The notes under the pieces were generated by a model. That model did no database searches. It saw only the letters and a program-made list of their open reading frames with translations, and had not been told where the DNA came from. 41,241 bases of DNA from assembly GCF_947493425.1 (NCBI RefSeq), contig NZ_CANLRP010000069.1, forward strand, positions 1-41,241, written 5' to 3'. The stretch comes from an uncultured Microscilla sp. (GTDB lineage Bacteria > Bacteroidota > Bacteroidia > Cytophagales > Microscillaceae). This document shows, one piece after another, positions 32,501 to 40,744 of the stretch (position 1 is the stretch's first letter; each line of letters begins with the position of its first letter). A program made the translations under genes and the position numbers.

Positions 32501-35500
32501 CCACATACTGGTACCACCCGCACTCTATATGCCTGGTCTGCCCCAATTGCCGACACATCTAAATCGTAGGTATAATATCCCTGACTGTCTGTGTTGCCCA
32601 AATCACTGATTTTTACATCTTTGGCAAACTGAATAGTATTAGAGTTGGGCAAGGCAAACTCCAGGCGTACTTTCTCAAAAGTAGTGTGTGGCGTGACTGC
32701 CTTGAACCTGAACTTGAGCAAATTATTGGCAGTGCTGTTTACTACCCAATTGGCTACAGGGGCGGCTACCGCCATACTGCCCGCACAAGGCGCATGAAAT
32801 TTTGCGGTCAGCTTTACCACATCACGCAAGCGCACATATTCCGACCCATCGGAGTTGTACAAAGCTGCGCGCTTGTCTTCGCCTTTTACATAAGTATAAC
32901 CACCTTGTCCGTCCGATACTTTTTCGCCTTCATAAAAATCAAGCACACCCTCATCGCACGCCGAGTAAAAAGTAAGCGGAATATTGGTAAACTCAGTAGG
33001 AGAAGTAGTTTCAGCCCGTTTGATGTATATTTTTAGGGTTTTAGACTCCCCCGGTTCAAGGGTATATGTACGTGGAATCAACAAATTGCCCAAGCCCTCT
33101 ACCCGTACCGAAGCACCCGAAGGCAAATCAGCCGAAGGCACTTTGAGCTTATAGGTTTTGGCAAATCCAGCGTTTACTGCTTCGTTGGCTTTTTGGGTGT
33201 TGCGTATGGTTACGTCAAACACTGCTTCACCCGTCAGGTCAGCCCAGCCAATGGCATTGGCGCTCACTATTTCTACCCCTTGGCGCGCCACTGTATTGGG
33301 CTCTATAGGGCACATAGATTGCCCGGCATTGGCAATAATTACTGGAGTAGGATACTTGGGGTCGCGACGAAACACAGCGTCAAAGCTGTCTTCGGCTTCG
33401 TTGTCGCTTAGATGAATACTGATAGAGCTACCACTGCCACTGCCCCCTTCCTGGTCGCGGCTAAACTCATAACCCAGGTTGAGCTCTATTTCGAGGTTGA
33501 GCTTAAACCCAAATATGGTCAGGTTGGTATTAAAATATTTGGTCAGGTCCAGGCTATGGCTATGACTCACTTTGTTGGTAGTAGATTCGTTCTCGCCAAT
33601 GGTATAATTGGTAGAAGTTCCCCCTCCGCCAAAAGTGATATGGTTACTTGGCAAACTCTTGGTACCTGCATTATTGCTCATGCTAAAGGTCGTATTGTTT
33701 TGCCCATCTTTTACTTTTTGGCGTTGGGTGGTGGCTTCCGCCAAAATAGTCTTCCATCGCTCAATGTCCTGAAGGTAATTCTTAATCGTATCTACCTTGC
33801 CCCGGTCACTTACCGATAAATTTTCACGCTTTTGGGTTTCAGCCGTAGGGTCAGCCAATTTGCCCCGCAACGATGCGATCAGGTTATCGAGGTTGGGCAA
33901 CAAGGTATTTTCAATAGTCCAGCGCGAGTATTGAAACGACGCCCCTGGCTCGGTAGAAGCCGTTGCATCCTCTTTATTGGCAGTGGCAGTACACCCATCT
34001 ACGCTCACTGTATTTCCTGAGCCAATGTATACCACATCACTGGTACCAATAAATACGTCGCTTTGGGCACCTGGCAATGGGCTGATGCCGCTGGAGGTAC
34101 TAATGCTTTTGTCGAAGCTGAGCGAGTAACTGCTAGAGTTGCCTATTTTTACACTATGGCTGGTGCCTATTTTTCCGCCGGCGGTTACGCTTCCGGTAGA
34201 CGACTCATACAAGGCAACCACTCCGCCACCAAAACCTGCCCAGGCACCCATATATGCCGAGTGTTTGGTTCCAGTAGTAATTTTGGTAGCCGCTTTTCCG
34301 CTAATGTTGTTCGAGATAGACACTGAACTGTTCAGGGTAGAACCCGAAGACCACTTAATATTACTGCCATCGCCGGGTGGGTCATACAATACTTGTTGTA
34401 CATTGGGGTAAGTAAGAGTAAAGTTTTGGTTTTCGTCCTGTACTGTCCCCGTGATCCAGGCGCGCAGGCTGGCAGATGCACTGCGTTCGGTGGCGTTGAT
34501 CTCCAGCGTACGGCTGTAGTTTTTTGCCGGATCATTACCAGGGTCTTTCAAAAAGTTGGGGTAATTAGACCATACAATGACGGTGTCTATGCCACTTTCC
34601 GAAGTAAAAGGCTTGCTGGAAGAACTGCCCACAGTTTGCGAAGCCAATTGCCCGTGGTTGAGTTGTAAATCGCCTGCTACATAGTATTTGGTGTTTGTCA
34701 CATAGCATTTGTTGCCACTGTAGTTTTCAAAAAACTCTAGGCGCACCTGATACTGTTGCTGTTGCTCCAGAATATAATTTTGCTTGTCGCTACAGTAATT
34801 GGCGGGCAATGTTTGGTCAAAGCTTTTCCATTCAGGTACTTTGTTGACGTCTTTGCCCAATAACTGCACTATGCTGGCGGCTACCTGCAGTGGACTGCGA
34901 TATTCTATGTCTACATTTGCCCAACCTTTGGTAATGTCTATACCAAAGCGGGTTTTTACAATGTTGTTGTCTGCCTGATTGGTCAGCGTAAGCTTATACA
35001 CCCCTGGCAACAAACCATCTACTGAAAATACAGTACCCGCAGTATTAAATATATCCGCTGCTTTTACTGTGGAGGTCGTCGTAAACTCTTTGCTAAATGC
35101 TGGGGTAGTAATATCGGTACGCTCCAGTTTTACATTCCACAAACCTATGCTATTGTTGCAAGGAATAATAATATTTCCAGTAATGCCATAACGGGTATTG
35201 TTATAAAACTTTTGCCCCGATTTGGGTGCGTCTACATTCAAGGCAATCTTTTCCTCGTTGGCGTAAGCCCCCTGCGCGCTATACTCATACCTATACTGAC
35301 GAGTATAAGGGTTTACGATAGCTGCATCGTACTGAGGCATGGTGGTTTCATCGCTGGGGTTGTGTAACAAATTCAACGAAAGTGACTGACTACCCGCTGC
35401 CGAACTCACCGCCCGCAGGCTTTTGGTATCTTCATTGAACAAGTAAGACGCCTTTAATTGCTGTACATCATTTTTTATGTAACTACCCGTGCGCAGGTTG

Positions 35501-38358
35501 TTTAGCAAGGCAGGGCTATAATTGGTATGGCGTAGCTCTATCAAGTGCAGGTTACCCTTCAAAAACTCGCTTTGGGTGCTACCCTCAGACCTTGCCCCCA
35601 AGTAAAGGCTTCCGCCTAAATCGCTGGCGGGCAGGGTAGTACTGGCGGTTTGAGCTGTAGTAGTGCTGGCATATAAATACAATGTTTGGGTGCTTTGGTC
35701 ATAAGTAAATCCAAAAAACTGCCAATCGGTGCTTCCGGCAAAGGGTACCTCTGCCAACGATGCGTTGCCCTTGTACAAAGCCAGGTAAGTATTGTCTCGC
35801 AAGACCAACCTTATATTGCCTATTTGCATAATGGTTTGCAAGGCAGGAATGGCGCCGCTAAAACTACCTCGCTTGACCCAACCCGACCAGGTAAGCCCTT
35901 GAGTAGAGACAGCAAAGGCTCCTTCTGATTTGGCAAAGTCGTTGGTTCCGTCAAACTTAAGACTTTGGGCACCCAACGATCGTGATTGATAAGGATTTTT
36001 TACCCTGAAATTCTGAAAGCCAATGGGCAAGCTCAACGAAAACTGTCCAAAGTTATCGGTTGCCTTGGGTTGCCCGTCTGAACCATTGATTTGCTGAAAA
36101 TCTACTTCTCCCGGCGTACGCCCCGAAGCAAACTCAAAAGCTTGTCCGGCAGGCACCGGATACTCCGTATCGCCTTCTTTGTAATACACATACCCAGTCA
36201 GGCTAAACTGAGACTCGTCGGTAAAGTCTATCCCTGTTTTGCTATAGTCGCCCACCGTAGTGCTGCTTTTCAGGGTGCGTACCTGGGTAGTAGGGTTAAA
36301 CGTATGGTTATTTTTTTCGGGGTCTATAGTCAGCGTAACCGAACCACTGCCATAATTGATCTCACGCATGTCATATATGCCCGCCGTATTGGTATAAGTC
36401 GCATACTTGAGCGTGGGGCAATTGGCAACACGCGTCAAAGTTTGGGCACTTTCGGCGATATAATCCCCTTTGGTGGTGGCTGCCTGATTGTAGGCGGCAT
36501 CTTGGGTGTTGAGGTCAAAGCGGTAATACAACAACAGTTTATTATTTTCGTCGCTTTGAATAACATAAGGCTTATACTTGCCTATTTGTGCCGTAAGGCG
36601 GGCGTTAAACTCAGCGGTGGTTTCTTGACGCACCGAGTTGTCCAATTGGGTTACATTCACTTTGTCCGCATCCCATATCCTGAGTTCATCCAAAGCATAG
36701 GCAGCTCCCGCCTGGGCATTGAGGCTAAAGTTGTTCAACAACCCAATGTTACTGTAGCTGTAGGCAGTGGTATTGCTTACATTGGCCATTTGTATTTTCT
36801 GAGCATCGGTGCCGTCTACCTCTTTGCCCCCATCTACATAAATAGCGCCTCCACTTTGTGAAAAAACTACCGCATAATGGTGCCATTGTCCGTCGGTAAC
36901 GGCAGGGCTGCTAAAACTGATATACTCTTGACCGTGTTGGTTGAGCGCCTTGATACTGCCATTGCCCAGCATTTGTATTTTGAGGTTGCCCAAGGCAAAA
37001 ACGGTATTGTTACCCCCGCTGCCCTGGTACCAAAACTCTACCATAAAGTCACGCGCCGAACCATTGTTTTTAAACACATCGGCATTGCGAATGGTCAATG
37101 GCTGACTGCCTGCGCCAAACTGCATGGCGTGTCCAGGTAGGGTAGAAGCACCAAAAGTAACGGCTACCTCTGGGGTACCCACGCCACTCGACGATTGTAC
37201 CTTGCCCGCAATGCTTCCGTTATGGAAAATAAAGCCATAGTCGGTGCCTTGTGCCCCGCTTATGCTCCCTTGCGATACTTGTACCTTGTATTGGTCAATT
37301 TGCCCTGGTAGCAGGTTGGTATTGATAGAAAAAGTCATGGGGTCACCCACGGCTTTGTTAGACGCATCGATCAACCTTTCGCTAAAGGCAACGTCGTTTT
37401 TATAGATGGTGTATTGGGTGGCACCCTTGACGTGTGGCCAGTTAAGCACCACTTCGCTGGCATAAGCCCCTTTAGAGGCAGTGAGATAAATAGTCTCATT
37501 TTTGAGAATGGGATGCTCAATATTATTGCGCACCTCAATCAACGCGTGGGTAGTGCTCCCTTTGGTATAACTGCCCACGCCTTTGCCCATGTTTTGGGCT
37601 CCCGGCACAGAGTTGTCCCAAAGTATGGTTTTGAGCTCTGAGAAAACCACCGAGTTTATTTCTTGTGCCTTGCTATGGTCGCCCAACAAGGTATGCAACC
37701 CCTGGTAAGTCACCTCAGACAGGTTCAACTCGTCTTTGGCAAAGCTACGGAGCCAGTTTTGCGCCACCTCTCTATCGGTTCGGGTGGTGTTCCAGGCACG
37801 TATTTCTGCTATTTCCAGTGAGTGACTGCTGTTTTTGTCCCGGTAAAAAAACAAAGGACGGTGAGCAACGTTGGGCAAGTTCATCAATAGCTCGCCCCGC
37901 TTGGTGCCGTTGATATAGATTCTGAAAATGCGCGATTGCCCACTCAACGATTGAATGGTAAGCATGACATGATGCCAGGCGCCCGACTGTACCAATGGTT
38001 GGTTAGTCACGGCATCGTTGAGGGTAATGCTTTGGCTTTGGCTACCAATGCTCAAATGCAGTTGATTGCCTGCAGTCATTTTTAGCGAAAGCGACTGGTC
38101 ATCGGGCAACATATCGGTCAATTCCCAACGGTTGTCACTAAAAGTAGAGCGCATCCAAAACTCCAGAGAAGCTTCGCCCTCATTGCCTTGGGCGAGTACT
38201 TGGGGCAACTCAATGCCAGTATTAAAATAAGTGGCGTAATTAACGGCATGCATTTTTAAGATGCCATATTCTTTTTGTGCGTGCAGGGGTCCGCTTCCGG
38301 CCAGCATAAAGGCCAGAAACCAGAACCAATAGGCGTGTAATATTTTATGGTGATTCAT
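29515..38358 (-). CDS. Giant secreted LamG-domain protein with T9SS type A sorting domain
   Basis: A 2947-residue protein. The N-terminus has a hydrophobic signal (WFWFLAFMLAGSGPLHAQ). Four LamG/concanavalin-like domains are visible, at about 40-200, 408-565, 796-945 and 2030-2185; each has an xxEFW or xSGWV strand, a W(H/T/Q)(H/F) turn and most a (L/I/V)RIW motif (for example SGAWHHVMLTIQ, DGQWHHYAVVFS, DGWTHVAVVFVKG, GLDEVRIWNKAL). Between them are fibronectin/Ig-like stretches; about 1330-1500 is Ser/Gly/Thr-rich (FGGGVVALYESSTGSVTAGG) and followed by a coiled-coil-like segment. The last 90 residues (LYQNHPNPMKGQTAITYVIP, SLTISNALGQQV, KGVYFYTLKT, KRLTIQ) are a textbook type A T9SS C-terminal domain. 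It should be exported to the cell surface or medium; LamG domains suggest binding of polysaccharide or glycoprotein. It is the first gene of the minus-strand operon. Confidence 0.92.
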   Translation of the reverse strand: MNHHKILHAYWFWFLAFMLAGSGPLHAQKEYGILKMHAVNYATYFNTGIELPQVLAQGNEGEASLEFWMRSTFSDNRWELTDMLPDDQSLSLKMTAGNQLHLSIGSQSQSITLNDAVTNQPLVQSGAWHHVMLTIQSLSGQSRIFRIYINGTKRGELLMNLPNVAHRPLFFYRDKNSSHSLEIAEIRAWNTTRTDREVAQNWLRSFAKDELNLSEVTYQGLHTLLGDHSKAQEINSVVFSELKTILWDNSVPGAQNMGKGVGSYTKGSTTHALIEVRNNIEHPILKNETIYLTASKGAYASEVVLNWPHVKGATQYTIYKNDVAFSERLIDASNKAVGDPMTFSINTNLLPGQIDQYKVQVSQGSISGAQGTDYGFIFHNGSIAGKVQSSSGVGTPEVAVTFGASTLPGHAMQFGAGSQPLTIRNADVFKNNGSARDFMVEFWYQGSGGNNTVFALGNLKIQMLGNGSIKALNQHGQEYISFSSPAVTDGQWHHYAVVFSQSGGAIYVDGGKEVDGTDAQKIQMANVSNTTAYSYSNIGLLNNFSLNAQAGAAYALDELRIWDADKVNVTQLDNSVRQETTAEFNARLTAQIGKYKPYVIQSDENNKLLLYYRFDLNTQDAAYNQAATTKGDYIAESAQTLTRVANCPTLKYATYTNTAGIYDMREINYGSGSVTLTIDPEKNNHTFNPTTQVRTLKSSTTVGDYSKTGIDFTDESQFSLTGYVYYKEGDTEYPVPAGQAFEFASGRTPGEVDFQQINGSDGQPKATDNFGQFSLSLPIGFQNFRVKNPYQSRSLGAQSLKFDGTNDFAKSEGAFAVSTQGLTWSGWVKRGSFSGAIPALQTIMQIGNIRLVLRDNTYLALYKGNASLAEVPFAGSTDWQFFGFTYDQSTQTLYLYASTTTAQTASTTLPASDLGGSLYLGARSEGSTQSEFLKGNLHLIELRHTNYSPALLNNLRTGSYIKNDVQQLKASYLFNEDTKSLRAVSSAAGSQSLSLNLLHNPSDETTMPQYDAAIVNPYTRQYRYEYSAQGAYANEEKIALNVDAPKSGQKFYNNTRYGITGNIIIPCNNSIGLWNVKLERTDITTPAFSKEFTTTSTVKAADIFNTAGTVFSVDGLLPGVYKLTLTNQADNNIVKTRFGIDITKGWANVDIEYRSPLQVAASIVQLLGKDVNKVPEWKSFDQTLPANYCSDKQNYILEQQQQYQVRLEFFENYSGNKCYVTNTKYYVAGDLQLNHGQLASQTVGSSSSKPFTSESGIDTVIVWSNYPNFLKDPGNDPAKNYSRTLEINATERSASASLRAWITGTVQDENQNFTLTYPNVQQVLYDPPGDGSNIKWSSGSTLNSSVSISNNISGKAATKITTGTKHSAYMGAWAGFGGGVVALYESSTGSVTAGGKIGTSHSVKIGNSSSYSLSFDKSISTSSGISPLPGAQSDVFIGTSDVVYIGSGNTVSVDGCTATANKEDATASTEPGASFQYSRWTIENTLLPNLDNLIASLRGKLADPTAETQKRENLSVSDRGKVDTIKNYLQDIERWKTILAEATTQRQKVKDGQNNTTFSMSNNAGTKSLPSNHITFGGGGTSTNYTIGENESTTNKVSHSHSLDLTKYFNTNLTIFGFKLNLEIELNLGYEFSRDQEGGSGSGSSISIHLSDNEAEDSFDAVFRRDPKYPTPVIIANAGQSMCPIEPNTVARQGVEIVSANAIGWADLTGEAVFDVTIRNTQKANEAVNAGFAKTYKLKVPSADLPSGASVRVEGLGNLLIPRTYTLEPGESKTLKIYIKRAETTSPTEFTNIPLTFYSACDEGVLDFYEGEKVSDGQGGYTYVKGEDKRAALYNSDGSEYVRLRDVVKLTAKFHAPCAGSMAVAAPVANWVVNSTANNLLKFRFKAVTPHTTFEKVRLEFALPNSNTIQFAKDVKISDLGNTDSQGYYTYDLDVSAIGADQAYRVRVVPVCGSETEGWQTNTPSEWINGAIARKVPLITGVTPANGATTQVASFSATYDAVLDAQGANPLNVSLRGILGGNTYVPTSAWFDQVADQITVPDQSALDLADSYTVEFWVKPSRMHSTTLPTPIIEKGSNMYISFIQGNKIYAGQADVISTQTLGTDGWTHVAVVFVKGSSTHTLKIYLNGMLNKTVSAGINAFTTNNDPLTIGKASAGQGFKGGLDEVRIWNKALDAADIRTHMNKRLLGTENGLQAYYVLDNNALDGEAIRDYTAKTRSTTQTGLSFVTKQQAAPLEIATIVQDIPVTVTTSSAKDKLIIQPKSDYPSELLEGALLTATIFDNAIKDEYGNPAVGKSWTFRVDGNYVSWNKGNHTVAQTTGNSSSFGLTLKNDNASEVQYQLTEIPMWLKVTNNASQSNGSYILPSGNSHPMTFETAAWLSAGTYNGQVKAKISQGATLLGYETVDIKVIVSCDVSYLSLAPTSFAHQMSATFSLQKNGQAYADAQGKTVLVRNSAGTLVGKGIVQLVGSDAIASLNIYSNTTTDTYTAYLWDDTACQENPIGTGNFASGGSVNQTLDVGYQGKAQYTVKLSVAGYHWMSFRVSDAAGGSSLLLSQITGFGAGDVISEHGTNASKSAVYNGAAWSGSLTALNTAKSYQVQVQAPRTLQLNGYVVDASQSIALTASANQGNDGDNNPLGYTRTDAITITQALGRMTPDASIGDVITSRTGSAQYIMVDGVGTWVGSLTHLIPNQGYKIKVAQNSSIRYASVGTSSNARIRSVMPAPNKQVWQNAAQLKLEVNPYAYAFAHHITGILQQRGKAIENESDYLIVAYANNEVRGVAVPQQIAGKWYYFMTAYGHQEGEKLDFRLVNKANGEAYALSNTLSVQSAQMEGKVAKPYVFRLAQNLQAAQVAPANGLKLYQNHPNPMKGQTAITYVIPKEGKVSLTISNALGQQVATLVNEAQTAGKHQVIWQGRTKQGGTLAKGVYFYTLKTPWGTLTKRLTIQ

Positions 38359-39143
38359 TATTAATGGGTTAAGTTAAGCTGTAGTGATTTTTTCAATTCC
38401 TCCGTTTATTTTTCGGAGAGTGTGCATCTCAAATTAGTTGATGATGGCGCCTGCCTAAGGAATTGTTCAAAAATAAATTTACACTCTAAGGGGTGATTTT
38501 TCGCCTTGATACTTCGTTATTTTTATTGCCCGTAGCGCTGCTATGGGCGCAAAAAATAGCCTCGTCTCAAAACAAAACCTCTACCTCAAGAATGGTAATT
38601 TAATTTCTCACCATTCCTAAGGGTCGGTGATACCCAAGTAAAGACAGGCTAAAAAGTAGTGTTTAGGTGTAGTTACTGATAAAGCAGCGTTGATTTTAAA
38701 ATGAGTCATTGTGTAATTTTTTTAAACTGTAAAAAATAAATTGGTAAAATATTAAACTGGCGAATTGGATTTATACAAAACAAAGAATGGTTTGTGTCGA
38801 AATCGAGAAAAGCAACTATACAACCTCTCTACTTGGTCATTATATGAGGTATACAAATATAATTAAATAATTGATTATTAGTTATTTATGAAGACGGGTG
38901 GTAAGCAAGCCGTAAGCGGTTAGTCCTTAGATAGGTGGGGCTAGTCGATGGTTGGAGGCAATATTGGGCGCTTTATTTTAACTCGTAAACTCGGTTGTGG
39001 AGACATAAAGCGAGGAGAAGGATGATTTTAAACTTAAACAAAAATGGTTTCACTTACCCCTTTCTTGTGTAATAAATGTATCTCTCCTGCGGCATTGTTT
39101 ACTATAAAGGTACCCCAGAAGTATTGGTATACATGGGGGCGCT
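38359..39143. other. 785-bp intergenic region upstream of the giant LamG gene
   Basis: AT-rich and largely non-coding. TATTTTTG on the minus strand (38468-38475) and TATATTTG (38854-38861) match the -7 promoter motif without a good -33 box. A 9-bp hairpin lies at 38528-38548 (one G-T pair) and a 7-bp one around 38591-38617. From 38920 to 39010 there are scraps of the dispersed modules: TCCTTAGATA, ACTCGTAAACTCGGTT, and cggttgtggagaca, which also occurs reversed in the cloverleaf element. The right end (39034-39140) is a gene fragment listed separately. Confidence 0.55.
39034..39140 (-). pseudogene. Chimeric gene fragment downstream of the WG-repeat gene
   Basis: Read on the minus strand it gives one short open frame: PHVYQYF, identical to part of the metallopeptidase remnant at 40583-40744, directly joined to WGTFIVNNAAGEIHLLHKKG, which matches the right-edge gene at 41046-41109. 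DNA identity to the latter is about 62 of 64 bases. The frame then stops. It has no start codon of its own and must be the product of a deletion or unequal exchange between copies of this locus. Confidence 0.75.
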
Positions 39144-40590
39144 TTACTTCTCAATGCAATAAAAATCAGAGACTTCTTCAAACCTGGGCTTGATCATCCA
39201 CTCGCCTTTTTTGTTGATAAAACCCCAGCGATCGCTTTCGAGGTCAGAAATAGAAGCAGGTGTAAGTACTAACTTGCCATTTTTCTTTTGTATAAAAGTA
39301 AGCGAGTCGGCAGGGGCTAACACCCTTGCCCAACCCTGTTGAAAATGGGAAGCAATGATAAAGTTACCTTGTATAGCAACACTGCCATCTGGTTTAATAA
39401 AACTGTATCTATCTCTGGGCTTTTTTTGCGCTGCGGCTAACCCTTCCCTAAACTCCCCTATTTCATCATACTTGGTGGCAATCGTCATTTTGCCCATGGT
39501 ATCTATCAACCCATGCACCCCTCTTGAGAATTTATCAAAGTATAGCAAATGGCTATAATCCCAAGGTATGTCGTTTTCATCACGAATTGACTTGTTCATT
39601 CTATACCAATGCTGGAAGCTTTTTCCCAGTATTTTGGCAAGCCCGTGGTGATCAAAGGATTGCAAAAAATATTCTCTGGCAAGGGGTAAAACAATTTTGC
39701 CTGATGGCAATGCCACCAAGGTACGCTTACGCCCAAAGTGTAGGGCAGTTCTGCGGGGGTGAGTAAATTGCCATACAGCAGCGCGGTTTGCCCCCAATAG
39801 TTGCACATATTCGTATTGGGGCTTGAGTACCCATTGCCCTGCCTCAGTCATAACGCCCCACTTGCCCGTGGTATCTTTCGCCACCAACCGCCCCTGCACC
39901 CGTTGGGGGCTTATGCCAAGGTAGCGGTTGGGCACTACCCACTTGCCTTGTGGGCAATTGCCAAGCCATTGACAAAATACCCTATGTGTTGAGGGGGTAT
40001 CTCCCAACCACCTTGGCGGTTGATGCCCCCATACAAACCCTCCTTTTTTACCATTGCCAAGCCATTGACAAATTCCTCTACTGCTTGGTAACTAAGGGCA
40101 ATCACTTCTTTGCCTTGGGCATTGACAAACCCCCACTTGCCTTGGCGCTTGACTGCCACAAGCCCCTCCGAAAAATCGCCCATAGCATCGTATTGGGGGG
40201 GCAATCACCCATTTGCCTTTGGCATTAATACAGCCAAACTCTTTAAACCTAAACTCAGGCAAGACTATTCGAGCTTTTAATAGCCTGTGATGATTCATTG
40301 TGCTTACACTCAATGTATCGGGGATGCTGTATATTACCTTGCCTTTAAAGTCAATCAAGTAGGTTTTCTGTTTACCCCCAGTTTGTGCATAAGCTTTCAA
40401 TAGTTTGTCACTGTAAAAATACAAATAATCATACATAGGCTCAACCACCCATTCGCCTTGGCGGTTGATCAAACCGTCTTTGCCATAAAAAGTAGCGATG
40501 GCATAACAAGAGGGCGGGGGCGGTTGGGCGAATGGCACACGCCGCGCATGTCCCAATGAATGCGAGGTATAATAGCATGTTTCTAATCAT
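39144..40590 (-). pseudogene. WG-repeat lipoprotein gene broken by three apparent frameshifts
   Basis: Joined across frames, the product is a lipoprotein-like N-terminus (MIRNMLLYLAFIGTCAAC) followed by WG repeats: KDGLINRQGEWVVEPMYDYL, GKWVIAP-QYDAMGDFSEGL, GKWGFVNAQGKEVIALSY, GKWVVPNRY, GKWGVMTEAGQWVLKPQYEY and, at the end, DRWGFINKKGEWMIKPRFEE. The frame changes near 40510-40540 (C-rich run), at the G7 tract 40195-40201 (six would keep the frame) and near 39940-39965 (one base missing). Each is a single-base change, and two lie in homopolymers, so slippage or sequencing error are both possible. The start ATG 40590 overlaps the upstream remnant's stop by 8 bases. WG-repeat proteins are of uncertain function, often in polymorphic or immunity-type loci. 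Confidence 0.8.
40195..40201 (+). other. G7 homopolymer at a frameshift site
   Basis: Seven G on the + strand (C on the coding strand) inside the WG-repeat gene. Six would give the regular WG-repeat sequence KWVIAPQYD; seven shift the frame. Confidence 0.7.
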
Positions 40591-40744
40591 CGGACTTAGA
40601 TTTAGGGTAATGGTTCTTGAAATATTGGTATACATGGGGGCTCAATAGTTCAAGGGTTTTAGATTCGGTCATATACAAGGCAAAGGCTTCGGCAAAGTTT
40701 TCCAGGTCGTTTTGGTGTCTAATTCTATATTGTAATGTATGCAC
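40583..40744 (-). pseudogene. 3' remnant of a lethal-factor-type zinc metallopeptidase
   Basis: A 53-codon frame too short for normal gene calling. Read on the minus strand from GTG 40744, whose G is the last base of the preceding gene's TAG stop (TAGTG), it gives NDLENFAEAFALYMTESKTL then ELLSPHVYQYFKNHYPK and ends at 40583. ENFAEAF followed by a short helix and a P-x-x-Y-x-(Y/F)-(F/I) end resembles the last part of anthrax-lethal-factor-like gluzincins, where the glutamate of FFAEAF is the third zinc ligand. No HExxH lies upstream in any frame I can link to it, so only the tail of the enzyme remains here. It could alternatively be a small coupled ORF. The family call rests on motif resemblance alone. 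Confidence 0.55.

Noticed and set aside
29515..38358. Plus-strand open frames of 60-256 codons inside the giant LamG gene
   Set aside because: They are shadows of a 2947-codon minus-strand gene with a clear signal peptide, LamG motifs and sorting domain.
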